Part shown: one piece after another, positions 1-8,551 of the stretch
Position numbering within the stretch: position 1 is the stretch's first letter
Layout: each line of letters starts with the position of its first letter
Assembly: GCA_947385185.1 (NCBI GenBank)
Contig: CANDJX010000023.1
Span: forward strand, 1-16,227
Length of the DNA: 16,227 nucleotides
Direction: 5' to 3'
DNA from: an uncultured Clostridia bacterium
GTDB lineage: Bacteria; Bacillota; Clostridia; Christensenellales; Pumilibacteraceae
Position numbers and translations under genes: made by a program
The notes under the pieces: generated by a model
What the model was told of the DNA's origin: nothing
The model's input: only the letters and a program-made list of their open reading frames with translations
Databases searched by the model: none

Positions 1-3000
1 CCGCAGCCGGCTTTTCTTCCGCCTTGCTTCCCGTGGCGTCTACCGTCGTAGTCGTAGTGGTAGTCGTTATCGCGCCGGGTACTACGTTGTTTGTTCCGCT
101 TACCCCGCTCACTATATTGCTCTCCGGCAGCGCGGGACGTTCTTCGGGAATCATAGATACGTCCTGCGTGTCAGACGCATATTTTCTCAAAGCCGCGACG
201 AGCAATCCGCCGAGCGCGTCCCTGCCCTGCGCGTTCATTCCGACCTGCTGAATCATATACCTGTTTTCCGCACGCATACGCGCAAACTCCGCTTCCATCT
301 TTGCGCTGAGCGCCTGATGTTCGGCTTCGGCTTTAAGCGCCGCCGCCTGTTGCGCCATCTCGACGCGGGCGCGCTCCTCCGCTTCGCTTTTTGCCGCCGC
401 AACGCGCTCCGCAATCTTCGCTTCCGTCGATGCTTCGGACTGTTCGGCTCTCAGTTTTTTTATCTCTTCCTTAAGTTCGGCTATTACATTACCGTCCACG
501 TTCACCGACTGCGCGGATTGCGCCGCCTGTTGCGCCATAGGCTGTTGCATCTGCATCTGCGGCATCATCATGGGCATTTGCATCTGCATACGCATTTCGC
601 GTTCCTGCCGTCGCTCCTCCGCTTCCTCTCTGCGACGGCGTTCCTCCGCTTCAGCCTTCTTTTCTTCTGCAAGCGCGCGTTTCGCTTCAGCTTTCTTTTT
701 ATGTCGCACGCCGAGAATTATAAACAAAACAATGAGAAGCAGCAATACAAGGAAGATTATAAGCCATATCCACATATCCAACCCGAACAGGAACTTCTGC
801 TTCATGAACCCGATAAAACCGCCTTCCGGCACAACATACTTCCCGTCGTATATACTTGTTTCTATGACGTTTCCTTCTCCGTCCGTAAGCTCCGTAGTAC
901 CGGCATATTCGTTCCTGACCTTTACTCCGACTACGTATTCTTTCCCGCCTTCCAGACTCTCCTCGGATACTTCGTTTCCGTCGCCGTCAAAGTATTTATA
1001 CTCGTATACGTCTCTCGGTCCCTCGTAACTATCCGGGTATTTCGCTTCCGGCTTCCCGCCTTCCGTTGTTCCCCAGATTACCGGCAACTTCCTCTTTACT
1101 ATCTCGTACTCGTACTCGACTTCGCTCTTGTCTTTGGTGTCGCTCCACTTGTAATTTCCGACGGTCGGAATTCTTATGTATACCTTATACTTACCGATTT
1201 CTTTCTCGACGAACTTGCCGTCTGCGCTATCTATCTCGTTACCGTCCGCGTCGTATAACCTATAGTATATTGCGTTTCCGTCCCTGTTATGCCACCCTTC
1301 GAACTCGAACGTTATGTCTTTGCCCGTATATTCTTTCCTGCTCTCTTTCAGCGTCGGCTTGTCTATCTCGAGCGCAGGTCCCAGCGTCGGATCGTCGCCC
1401 ACTGTGAACGTTATTACCAGCGGCACGGGATTCCCGTCTGCGTCAGCGCCGGACACTATCTCCACGTCACTTAAGTACTCGTCCGCTACGCTCAGGGTCT
1501 CCGTATACGTGGTGTTCCAACCCGTCATCCAACTCCCGCTCGCGTCGTTCCCTTCACTATCCGTGATCGCTATACTGTACAGCTTCTCGTCTACGCTTAC
1601 AGCTCCGTTGTTGAATACGGGCGTCTTTCTTTCGCTATCCGGCCCTTCCCAGCCCGTAAGCGTGATCCTAAGCTTCTCTATCTCTATATCCGCCGTCTGC
1701 GCGCTCTGCGACTGATTGCCGCTTTTCAGCCATCTCACGTTCGTCGTGTCTTTGAGGTTGTATACTATCCTGTACTTACCAGCGTGCTCTACGTTCGTTA
1801 TGTCAAAGTCGCTTCCCACTGCGTTCCATACGTTGTTTATTTCGTCGTATACGCTTACCGTCGCCGTGTAGTAAACGTCAAGCTCCGAACTGTCGAGCCC
1901 GCTCTTTACCACGAGGTCGAATCCGTCGCCGTTATACGTGAACGTCGCGTTCTCAGGCGCTGTTATTACTTTCGTGCTTATCCGCCAGTCGTAACTCGAC
2001 GGCGTATAATTCGCATCGGGTGGGATCAAATCGAAGTTGAACTCATCGTACGTCAACGCATATGTCGCCGTATACATACTTCCGTTTTGATTGACGTTCG
2101 ACGCCTTGTTGCCCGTATACGTTATATTCAGCCCGCTTAAAGTCTGCGTGCTTGCGTCGGGCAGACTTACGAGTTTCAGATCCCACTCTTTCGCGCTTCC
2201 GTCCGAGTTCAATCCGTAAGGCACGGAATTATTGTATTCTACTTCGTTGCCGCTCTCGTCCGTATATCCCCAGCGCGCGCTGCTTAAATCTAACTTCGCT
2301 TTGTTTATGCTAAACGCGATCCTGCTCGCGTTCAGAGCGTAGTCGTCCTCCGCACTGCCTTTGAGTTTTATTATAATTATATAATCGCCTGCCGCCGTCG
2401 GACGCGTTACCTCGCCGCCGCTCAGGTCGTTTAAGTCGCTCGGATTGGCGGGATTCGCCTTATAATACTTTATTTCGAAATCGCTCGTGCTTAATTCCGA
2501 GCTTCCGCCGATAAGAATCTTTACGTCGTCGTGAGGGGTACCGTCATAGTCCAACCCGCTTCCGCTTACGCTAACAGCCACAGGCGTTTTGTTGTCGCCC
2601 GTCGTGAACTCGTAAGTATACGGACCGTGATCGGGCGCATACTGCTCGTCAAACTCTATGCAGTCGGTATACGGCTTTCCGTCCGCGGCAATCTCCGTAC
2701 CGTCTATGTACGCCTCGATGTAATATTTCTGTATCTCGCTCGCGGTCGCAGTGATATCGGATATACCCGAAAGCGCAGCACTCGTGCCGTCGTCGTTGAT
2801 CTTATAATAATTATACTTGATCCCCGTGCCGTCGTACGGCGAATCCAGGTGCGGTGTGAAGAATATCGTGCTCGTTGAGCTGTCGGTGTTCGTTATGTCC
2901 GTCAGCCAGGACGTAGGCGTGATCGTCACTTTCGCTTTCTCGATCTCCCAATTGAGCGTTATCGCGCTCGGCGCGTTAAAGTTCGCCGCGTCGTAAGTGA

Positions 3001-5569
3001 ACGAATTGCACGTGGCGGTATAATTGCCGACGCTCTTTTCCTTGTTCCCGCTGTACGGCGTTCCGGTAGTGCGCACGGCAAGCCCCGCGGGAAGCGACGA
3101 CGGCATTATCGTAAGAGTATAGTTCGTTCCTTTCCACGGCAATGCGCCGGTATACTCCGCGCCGCCGGACTCCCACTTCACGCCGCTTACGTCGAACGTG
3201 CCTTTCTCGATCTCCCAGCTTATCGTCGCCGTGTCCGAGTGCGTCCCGTTACCGAACTGATGATCGTTGTCCACCGTCTTTAAGTAGACGGTCGTCGTAT
3301 ACGTCCCGACCGTATTCGCGCTTCGGGTATCGTAACCGTTAGTACCTTTACTCGTGTCTATTGCGATATAGTTCGCAGCAAACTGACTTTCGTCTACGCT
3401 CAGTTCGTACGTTACGCACGACGTAGTACTTCCGGCTTTGAGAGTATATTTCAGTTTCCGATTACTTGTTATGCTCTGCGAGTTCAGTCCGTCCGTAGTA
3501 TACGTCCAGGCGTACGAAGTCAGCCCCGCGCTTGCCGCACTCAGCGTTAACGTATATCCTTTCTTGTCCGAACTTATGGCGGCTAATGCCGTATCCAAAG
3601 AATAATTGGCGTCCGACGCGCCCGCGCCGCCGATCACGGGCTTTAACTTATAACTACCGACGGGATAGTTTCCGCCGAAAACCGATATGTTTTTGTCTAT
3701 ATTGAACGTATACGAGCCGCCGCTCGCCGAAGACGAAGCCAATTGAGATGTGTTTCCGCTCCCGTCCGTTATCTCCAACTGCAAATCGACGGTATCTCCG
3801 CTCTCGACTCCGCTTACGGTAATGGAGCCGCTCTCGTTCTCGTCAGATTTCCAGCTCCAGTTATTGCCTTTCGTTGTAGTGCTCGTTATGCTCAGCTGTT
3901 TCGGCTTGATTGTAAAATTCGCGTCCTTTGTTCCGCTTCCGCCGCCGCTCCATTCGTAGTTTATATCGTCCTCGATAGTGAATGTAGCTTTATACTCGCC
4001 CGCGTTTTTTAATTTTACTTCCAAAGTGCCTGACGATGCCCAGGTTACGGTAGGAGTTTCGGTCATGGTTCCCGTTTTTTTCGAGATCGTTACGCTTAAG
4101 GGATCGCGCGGATAACCCGTTACTTTGGAACTCGGACAGTTGCTTGCCGTGAACGTCAAGGCAGATCCGGTATAATCTTTCGATGACGACGTTCCCGTTC
4201 CGAAATTCGGCACGGTCAATTGCGCTTTCTTGACTTCGAACTCGATCGTGGTTTCGTCCTTGCCCGTATCCGAGAACAACCACGCATCCGTGCTTCCCGT
4301 CACCGTTTTGCCTTTTAACGTTATCTCATATTCCCCCGCTTCCGTAAACGTAACAGACGTGTCCGTACACGTAGGCGCGGTATAACTTCCCGTCGTAGGT
4401 AATGTCGTCGTTCGCTCAATTTTCTCGATTTTCATTTTGGCAGTATCGAAATCGGTAAAACTACTTGTGTTTATCGTCTGATTCGATCTGTTGTAAGTAT
4501 ACGTACCGTTTAACTTAGGCGGTTTCACTATGCTTGATGCCGCGGAAAGATTGAAATGTATCGCAGGACGTATGTTATAACTATAATCGGCCACCTTAGT
4601 ACTATTCCATATGCCTGTTCTTGTTATGGAATAAGCATAGTCGAAATTCACACAACAGCCCGAACGCGTATAACAAGCGGTATTGCTATGCGATAGTTGA
4701 GAGCTGCTTAATCTCCAAATAGAAGAAGTATTCAAATAATTACTGTAACCTGTTTCCGTAGCCGAGGGAATCCAAATATAATCATTTTTCCAGGCGTCGT
4801 ACCGTATACCGTTATAAGTATACGTCGGTATGTAGTGTTCGCTACTTATATAACTATACCAATTTGAGGAAAGATTGCCGTAAGCATCGTTTGACAGATT
4901 CCAATTTCGATCATAGATAGGGTTTGCTCTGCCGTATTGCGTTTCCACTTCCTGATATTTAATATCTTTGGGTTGAACCAAGTATTTTGTGGCAAAGCTT
5001 CCGCTCTTGAACAAGCTGTACGAAGTCATCGATAAAAGCGTACTCCGAAGCGTGCTGCTTGAATACATATTGGCGCCTTTCGACTTCGTTTCGGCTGTCG
5101 TGTTGCTTGTATAAAATTTGGTAGACGTTGAACTGCTGTCTTTCTGATAAAGCGTGGCGATGACGTTATTCGACGTATCGAGAGTGAGCGACGCAACCAT
5201 CCAATCGATATTGCCGAGCCGTAACTCAATATCTCCCGATCTCGCGCGAATCTGCGCGGCGTTTACCACGTAACTGCCCGTTATGCCGTGTTCCTGCGTA
5301 CCGTTTGTCGTTATGTACGTTACGGGATCGACGGGATTCGTTCCGCCGAAAAGTTTTTTTATCAAATCGGCGAGCGCTGTATCGTTTATCTTGCTCGACG
5401 AACTATCCCACAGATCGCCCCCGCTTACGACCGCCGCAGAAACGGACGTGTCGATACACTCGCACGCCGTATCGGCTCCGCCGAGCGCAAATATACCAAA
5501 GAAAACAATAAAGCATAATGACAAAACAGAGATAAGATAAATGAGATTTTTTATAACCAAATTTTTCAT
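1..5569 (-). CDS. Giant secreted Ig-like-repeat surface protein with DUF6273-like head, one TM helix and cytoplasmic tail (3' end cut by window)
   Basis: I read this frame codon by codon from ATG 5569-5567 to base 2 and found no stop: 1856 codons, with the C-terminus outside the window. Residues 1-31 form a signal peptide (MKNLVIKNLIYLISVL, then a hydrophobic run ending ALGGA); there is no lipobox. Residues about 40-345 look like DUF6273, with WIPS at 266-269 and NIRPAIHFNL at 332-341. Residues about 345-1590 hold Ig/MBG-like repeats, each ending in a G-x-Y strand, for example EAGEYEITL (Y414), NAGEYKATF (Y526), SVGNYTATC (Y850), AAGDYIIII (Y1063), HAGKYRIVY (Y1266) and EIGKYKVYI (Y1461). A TM helix at about 1599-1620 is followed by RHKKK, so the rest should be cytoplasmic: a charged Glu/Arg/Ala coiled coil, a Met/Gln-rich stretch (1658-1686), a second coiled coil and a Thr run. 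No LPXTG motif is seen. A role in adhesion or surface sensing is inference; the domain layout is well supported. Confidence 0.88.
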   Translation of the reverse strand, partial: MKNLVIKNLIYLISVLSLCFIVFFGIFALGGADTACECIDTSVSAAVVSGGDLWDSSSSKINDTALADLIKKLFGGTNPVDPVTYITTNGTQEHGITGSYVVNAAQIRARSGDIELRLGNIDWMVASLTLDTSNNVIATLYQKDSSSTSTKFYTSNTTAETKSKGANMYSSSTLRSTLLSMTSYSLFKSGSFATKYLVQPKDIKYQEVETQYGRANPIYDRNWNLSNDAYGNLSSNWYSYISSEHYIPTYTYNGIRYDAWKNDYIWIPSATETGYSNYLNTSSIWRLSSSQLSHSNTACYTRSGCCVNFDYAYSITRTGIWNSTKVADYSYNIRPAIHFNLSAASSIVKPPKLNGTYTYNRSNQTINTSSFTDFDTAKMKIEKIERTTTLPTTGSYTAPTCTDTSVTFTEAGEYEITLKGKTVTGSTDAWLFSDTGKDETTIEFEVKKAQLTVPNFGTGTSSSKDYTGSALTFTASNCPSSKVTGYPRDPLSVTISKKTGTMTETPTVTWASSGTLEVKLKNAGEYKATFTIEDDINYEWSGGGSGTKDANFTIKPKQLSITSTTTKGNNWSWKSDENESGSITVSGVESGDTVDLQLEITDGSGNTSQLASSSASGGSYTFNIDKNISVFGGNYPVGSYKLKPVIGGAGASDANYSLDTALAAISSDKKGYTLTLSAASAGLTSYAWTYTTDGLNSQSITSNRKLKYTLKAGSTTSCVTYELSVDESQFAANYIAIDTSKGTNGYDTRSANTVGTYTTTVYLKTVDNDHQFGNGTHSDTATISWEIEKGTFDVSGVKWESGGAEYTGALPWKGTNYTLTIMPSSLPAGLAVRTTGTPYSGNKEKSVGNYTATCNSFTYDAANFNAPSAITLNWEIEKAKVTITPTSWLTDITNTDSSTSTIFFTPHLDSPYDGTGIKYNYYKINDDGTSAALSGISDITATASEIQKYYIEAYIDGTEIAADGKPYTDCIEFDEQYAPDHGPYTYEFTTGDNKTPVAVSVSGSGLDYDGTPHDDVKILIGGSSELSTSDFEIKYYKANPANPSDLNDLSGGEVTRPTAAGDYIIIIKLKGSAEDDYALNASRIAFSINKAKLDLSSARWGYTDESGNEVEYNNSVPYGLNSDGSAKEWDLKLVSLPDASTQTLSGLNITYTGNKASNVNQNGSMYTATYALTYDEFNFDLIPPDANYTPSSYDWRISTKVITAPENATFTYNGDGFDLVVKSGLDSSELDVYYTATVSVYDEINNVWNAVGSDFDITNVEHAGKYRIVYNLKDTTNVRWLKSGNQSQSAQTADIEIEKLRITLTGWEGPDSERKTPVFNNGAVSVDEKLYSIAITDSEGNDASGSWMTGWNTTYTETLSVADEYLSDVEIVSGADADGNPVPLVITFTVGDDPTLGPALEIDKPTLKESRKEYTGKDITFEFEGWHNRDGNAIYYRLYDADGNEIDSADGKFVEKEIGKYKVYIRIPTVGNYKWSDTKDKSEVEYEYEIVKRKLPVIWGTTEGGKPEAKYPDSYEGPRDVYEYKYFDGDGNEVSEESLEGGKEYVVGVKVRNEYAGTTELTDGEGNVIETSIYDGKYVVPEGGFIGFMKQKFLFGLDMWIWLIIFLVLLLLIVLFIILGVRHKKKAEAKRALAEEKKAEAEERRRREEAEERRQEREMRMQMQMPMMMPQMQMQQPMAQQAAQSAQSVNVDGNVIAELKEEIKKLRAEQSEASTEAKIAERVAAAKSEAEERARVEMAQQAAALKAEAEHQALSAKMEAEFARMRAENRYMIQQVGMNAQGRDALGGLLVAALRKYASDTQDVSMIPEERPALPESNIVSGVSGTNNVVPGAITTTTTTTTVDATGSKAEEKPAA

Positions 5570-5583
5570 AATAGTTTTCCAAA

Positions 5584-5612
5584 CCTCCCCGTAAACGAAT
5601 TTTTCGCTTACG
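5584..5612 (-). promoter_or_regulatory. Hairpin abutting the ribosome binding site of the giant surface protein
   Basis: On the minus strand, bases 5612-5590 form a 10-bp stem with one G-U wobble and a three-base AAA loop. It directly touches the Shine-Dalgarno GGGGAGG (5590-5584), which sits 14 bases before the ATG at 5569. That spacing is longer than for the other genes here. The hairpin could protect the 5' end or modulate ribosome loading. It has no T-tract, so it is not a terminator. Confidence 0.55.
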
Positions 5613-5661
5613 TAATTTTGACAAAATAATATAAATTTTTTGTCGCTTCGTTCTTACAAAC

Positions 5662-5691
5662 CGGTACATAGATGTATAGATATGTGTACCG
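5662..5691 (+). repeat. 30-bp near-palindromic element, copy 1
   Basis: Begins CGGTACA and ends TGTACCG, so its outer 7 bp form a perfect dyad. It matches the reverse complement of copy 2 at 25 of 30 positions; the only difference is a 5-base block after the first six bases. It lies about 95 bases upstream of the surface-protein start codon. An operator for a dimeric regulator, or the end of a small mobile element, are both possible. Confidence 0.75.
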
Positions 5692-5799
5692 TTTTTTCGT
5701 CAAAAAACGACAAAAAGGCACGAAAAATACCGCCTGAATGAAAATTATCATAAAAACGGTTGACTTATAAATAAATATTTATTAAAATATATGATGTAT

Positions 5800-5829
5800 C
5801 GGTACACATATCTATACATAGACGTACCG
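5800..5829 (-). repeat. 30-bp near-palindromic element, copy 2 (inverted)
   Basis: Inverted partner of the copy at 5662-5691, separated from it by 108 bases. It starts CGGTACACAT and ends CGTACCG. The shared block of 19 bases plus the shared outer six make accidental similarity unlikely. It lies close to the terminator of the thioesterase operon. Confidence 0.75.
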
Positions 5830-5854
5830 AAACGAGATTTCAATAAAGAAAAAA

Positions 5855-5897
5855 ACTAAAATAAAAAATGTCTCTTGATTTTTTCAAGAGACATTTT
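5855..5897 (-). terminator. Rho-independent terminator of the trpB2-thioesterase operon
   Basis: A perfect 11-bp stem (5868-5878 with 5884-5894) with a 5-base loop. On the minus strand it is followed by a run of six T, then ATTTTAG. It begins about 17 bases after the thioesterase stop codon. T-rich sequence on the other side also gives it weak bidirectional character. Confidence 0.88.
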
Positions 5898-5913
5898 CGG
5901 TTTTATTTCGGAA

Positions 5914-6648
5914 TCATTCGAATGTAAACAACGTATCGAATACCCTTGCGCCGTCGGCTTTGAACGCCGAAACGTAATACTTGTTTTCGCCCGCCGCCGT
6001 GCGGTACAGCTTCAATTTTTCGCCCTCGTAACTCTGCGCTTTGAACGCGATTTCGAACGATTTTATACGTTTTTCGTCAAGCTCTTTCGACGTAAACGCG
6101 TCGCACGCGAGACGCACGTAAGCGTTGTTATTCATATGTACGTTCATATCGAGATCGCTTACCTTTACGGTATAGTCGTACAAGAAATCGGATTCGGCGT
6201 ATTCGGGCGAAAAACGCGTGTATTCTCCCGCCGCTCTGCCTTCACGGTGCTTCAGATCCGCGGGATAACCGGTCTGCAAGGGTCTGCGCGGTCTGCCCGT
6301 CGCTTTGTCGAGAAGCACCCACTCGCTCGACAAGCGCGCAAGCGGCGCGCCGCCGACCGTAATTACGGCTTCTCTCTCCATGCGCACAACGCCTGGCGCA
6401 AGCGGATAGGTATCGACCTCGACGACGTCATGCCATTTCGCCGCGCCGTCCATATCTACCCGGATATGCGATATTATCCAGTACGCTCCGTATTTTTCGT
6501 AAACGGTACCCGCGTCGACTTTGAGCTCGAGCGCGTGGAAATCCACGACGTCGTGGAAATGACGCAAAAGCGCGCACAGCGTATAGCGCTTGGCGTAATC
6601 GACGTCCGAGCCGTTTATTTCGTACGATTTCTTCAGCGAATTATTCAC
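5914..6648 (-). CDS. Acyl-ACP thioesterase (FatA/FatB-like, tandem hotdog)
   Basis: Hydrolyses acyl-acyl carrier protein to free fatty acid and ACP in the cytoplasm, ending or diverting fatty acid synthesis. The protein is 244 residues, normal for bacterial members of the family. The second hotdog carries the signature DLDMNVHMNNNAYVR, with D165, D167, N169 and H171; in plant FatB the equivalent Asp, Asn and His are catalytic. The N-terminal half (YTLCALLRHFHDVV, then RVDMDGAAKWHDVVEVDTYP) fits the first hotdog. I chose GTG at 6648-6646 because GGAGG lies nine bases upstream and GTGA overlaps the stop of the preceding gene. The longer ATG frame (from 6792) would only add sequence antisense in character to the membrane protein. 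Third gene of the T-box operon, followed by a terminator. Chain-length specificity cannot be read from sequence. Confidence 0.9.
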   Translation of the reverse strand: MNNSLKKSYEINGSDVDYAKRYTLCALLRHFHDVVDFHALELKVDAGTVYEKYGAYWIISHIRVDMDGAAKWHDVVEVDTYPLAPGVVRMEREAVITVGGAPLARLSSEWVLLDKATGRPRRPLQTGYPADLKHREGRAAGEYTRFSPEYAESDFLYDYTVKVSDLDMNVHMNNNAYVRLACDAFTSKELDEKRIKSFEIAFKAQSYEGEKLKLYRTAAGENKYYVSAFKADGARVFDTLFTFE

Positions 6649-7178
6649 GGGAGCAAACCTCCGACTTCGAGTCCGTAAAGCACTGCGAAAACCACTGCCA
6701 TCGCTGCGGTAAGTATCATAACGACGAATGCTTTCGGCTTGCGCGAATAAAGCGTAGTATACACAAATTCGGCGATAAACGCGACTATCCACAGCATAGC
6801 GACTTTATCGTATATATCACCGCCCAGAACAAACCCGAGAACAGCCATAACGACTATAAGCGCAATGCAAGCGCATAAGGCAATCAGCCCGCCCCACTCG
6901 GCAAAAAACCTTTTGACCGGAGTACTCGGGTTCTTCGATCCTTCCGTTGCCGACTCGGAAGCCGCCGTTTCATTCGGGGTTGCTTCCGGCTCCGACGCTT
7001 CCGGAGTCCCGGACTCTTTTGTTTCGAGCCCGGAAGCCGCCGTTTCGGACGCGGACGTTTCAAGCCGTTCGGTCTCCGTTTCAATTGCGGGCATGGACGC
7101 TACGTCCGGCTCGTCCGCGCTTATTTGCGGCATTTCCGGAGTTTCGGCCACATTTTTGTTTTCGTTTTTTTCTTTCAT
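6645..7178 (-). CDS. Small membrane protein: acidic low-complexity N-terminus and three TM helices
   Basis: I do not recognise a named family. The 177-residue protein has a hydrophilic N-terminal half (about 1-90) built almost entirely of Glu, Ala, Ser, Thr and Pro, with repeated ETAAS/ETxxS-like units, and no signal peptide. Three hydrophobic segments follow at about 97-119, 125-144 and 150-170, with a basic SRKPK loop between the second and third. The N-terminus is therefore probably cytoplasmic. It starts 23 bases after the trpB2 stop with only a weak Shine-Dalgarno, and its TGA overlaps the GTG of the thioesterase gene, so the two are probably translationally coupled. A partner or anchor role for the thioesterase is only a guess from this position. 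Confidence 0.75.
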   Translation of the reverse strand: MKEKNENKNVAETPEMPQISADEPDVASMPAIETETERLETSASETAASGLETKESGTPEASEPEATPNETAASESATEGSKNPSTPVKRFFAEWGGLIALCACIALIVVMAVLGFVLGGDIYDKVAMLWIVAFIAEFVYTTLYSRKPKAFVVMILTAAMAVVFAVLYGLEVGGLLP

Positions 7179-7201
7179 AAGGCTTTACCGGAACAAACGG
7201 A

Positions 7202-8551
7202 TTATTCTATATTGATCTCGGCGTCGGTCGGAATATAGTCCGACATTCTGCCGCCGAGGAATTCGTCGTACGCCTTCATATCGAAATAACCCGTGCCGGT
7301 AAGACCGAATACGATGACCTTCTTTTCGCCCTTCGCCTTGCATTCGAGAGCCGCGTCGATCGCGCCTTTGATTGCGTGAGAGGACTCGGGAGCGGGCAAA
7401 GTGCCTTCGATACGCGCGAATTTGACTGCGGCTTCGAACACTTCGGTCTGCGTATACGATTTCGCTTCCATATACTTGTCGTCGTAAAGTTTGGAAAGCA
7501 CCGGGCTCATGCCGTGATAACGCAATCCGCCGGCATGGTTTGCGCTCGGGATAAAGTCGCAACCGAGCGTATACATTTTCGCAAGCGGCGTGGTTTTTGC
7601 CGTATCGCAGAAATCGTAACGGTACTGTCCGCGCGTGAACGACGGGCAGGAAGCGGGCTCGATGGCTATTATGCGCACGTCCGACTTGCCTTCGAGTTTT
7701 TCAGCCATGAAAGGTGCGATAAGACCGCCGAGATTCGAACCGCCGCCCGCGCAGCCGATTATTATATCCGGCTTTACGCCGAGTTTATCGAGCGCAGTTT
7801 TCGTTTCGAGTCCGATGATCGACTGATGCAACAGCACCTGATCGAGCACCGAACCGAGGACGTATCTTGTCTTGTGCTCGGGGTCGCTGACCGCAGCCTC
7901 GACAGCCTCGGAGATAGCGCAGCCGAGAGAACCGTTCGTGCCCGGATGTTCGGCGAGTATCTTTCTGCCCGCGTTCGTCGTATCGGACGGAGAAGCTACT
8001 ACGGAAGCGCCGTACACGTTCATGACGTTGCGGCGGAAAGGTTTCTGCTCATACGATACTTTGACCATATATACCTTGACCGGCATATCGAACGCCGCGC
8101 CCGCCATAGCAAGCGCCGTTCCCCACTGTCCCGCGCCCGTTTCGGTAGTGACCGCTTTGAGTCCCTGCTCCTTGGCGTAATAGATCTGCGCCGCCGCGGA
8201 ATTGAGCTTATGCGATCCCGACGTATTGTTGCCCTCGAATTTGTAGTATATTTCGGCGGGCGTATCGAGCGCTTTTTCCAGTCCGTAAGCGCGGACGAGC
8301 GGACTCGGACGGTAAAGTTTATAAAAATCGAGTATCGGCTTCGGGATTTCGATGTACTTATCGGTAGAGTTCAATTCCTGATCGACGAGCTTGTCGCAGA
8401 AAACAGGCGTAAGTTCCTCTTTCGCACACGGTTTCATCGTTGCGGGATTGAGCAGCGGATCGGGCTTGTTTTTCATAAAACCCTTAATATTAAGCCATGC
8501 TTTGGGCATCTCGTTTTCGGTAAGATAGGTTTTGTAAGGGATTTCGGACAT
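7202..8551 (-). CDS. trpB2: TrpB2-type tryptophan synthase beta chain (TrpB-like PLP enzyme)
   Basis: A fold-type II PLP enzyme that joins indole and serine to make tryptophan; family members can act without the canonical TrpA-TrpB channel. The 449-residue protein has the TrpB2 signature throughout: RPSPLVRAYGLEKAL, YYKFEGNNTSGSHKLNSA with the Schiff-base lysine K115, TETGAGQWG, KPFRRNVM, GSLGCAISEAVEAA, the phosphate loop GGGSNLGG (about 269-276) and HAGGLRYHG. The N-terminus (MSEIPYKTYLTENEMPKAW) is longer than in TrpB1, as expected for TrpB2. I chose ATG 8551 because GGAGG lies just upstream. The 30-residue extension to 8641 runs through the T-box terminator and is not coding. It leads the operon under a tRNA-Trp T-box, which supports a real tryptophan-related role. 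No trpA is in the window. Confidence 0.95.
   Translation of the reverse strand: MSEIPYKTYLTENEMPKAWLNIKGFMKNKPDPLLNPATMKPCAKEELTPVFCDKLVDQELNSTDKYIEIPKPILDFYKLYRPSPLVRAYGLEKALDTPAEIYYKFEGNNTSGSHKLNSAAAQIYYAKEQGLKAVTTETGAGQWGTALAMAGAAFDMPVKVYMVKVSYEQKPFRRNVMNVYGASVVASPSDTTNAGRKILAEHPGTNGSLGCAISEAVEAAVSDPEHKTRYVLGSVLDQVLLHQSIIGLETKTALDKLGVKPDIIIGCAGGGSNLGGLIAPFMAEKLEGKSDVRIIAIEPASCPSFTRGQYRYDFCDTAKTTPLAKMYTLGCDFIPSANHAGGLRYHGMSPVLSKLYDDKYMEAKSYTQTEVFEAAVKFARIEGTLPAPESSHAIKGAIDAALECKAKGEKKVIVFGLTGTGYFDMKAYDEFLGGRMSDYIPTDAEINIE

Larger units (their letters stand above)
5570..5913. other. AT-rich intergenic region with paired palindromes, hairpins and a terminator
   Basis: This gap between the surface protein and the thioesterase holds no gene. 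From left to right it contains the SD-adjacent hairpin, palindromic element 1 (5662-5691), an immediately adjacent perfect 8-bp stem with a 4-base loop (5690-5709), a very AT-rich core, palindromic element 2 (5800-5829) and the terminator (5855-5897). A weak minus-strand promoter may start at TTGTAA just downstream of element 1. A rightward TTGACT (5760-5765), 17-base spacer, TAAAAT (5783-5788) is also present, but no rightward gene follows it. Confidence 0.6.

Noticed and set aside
317..1258. Plus-strand open frame of 313 codons opposite the surface protein
   Set aside because: Shadow of the uninterrupted minus-strand frame; its composition (Arg/Leu/Phe/Tyr-rich) is the complement of the coiled-coil and repeat codons.
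5472..5569. Lipoprotein signal peptide in the surface protein because of Cys near residue 36
   Set aside because: The residues before the Cys (ADTAC) lack a lipobox; a plain signal peptide ending ALGGA fits better.
5760..5900. Possible rightward small RNA from TTGACT-17-TAAAAT to the terminator hairpin
   Set aside because: The region is so AT-rich that promoter-like strings are expected by chance, and no conserved RNA structure was recognised; kept only as part of the paired-palindrome idea.
5875..6678. Plus-strand open frame opposite the thioesterase
   Set aside because: Antisense shadow; it starts inside the terminator hairpin.
6649..6792. N-terminal 48-residue extension of the thioesterase from an upstream ATG
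   Set aside because: It lies wholly inside the membrane-protein gene in another frame, has no family similarity, and the GTG at 6648 has a good ribosome binding site and a GTGA overlap.
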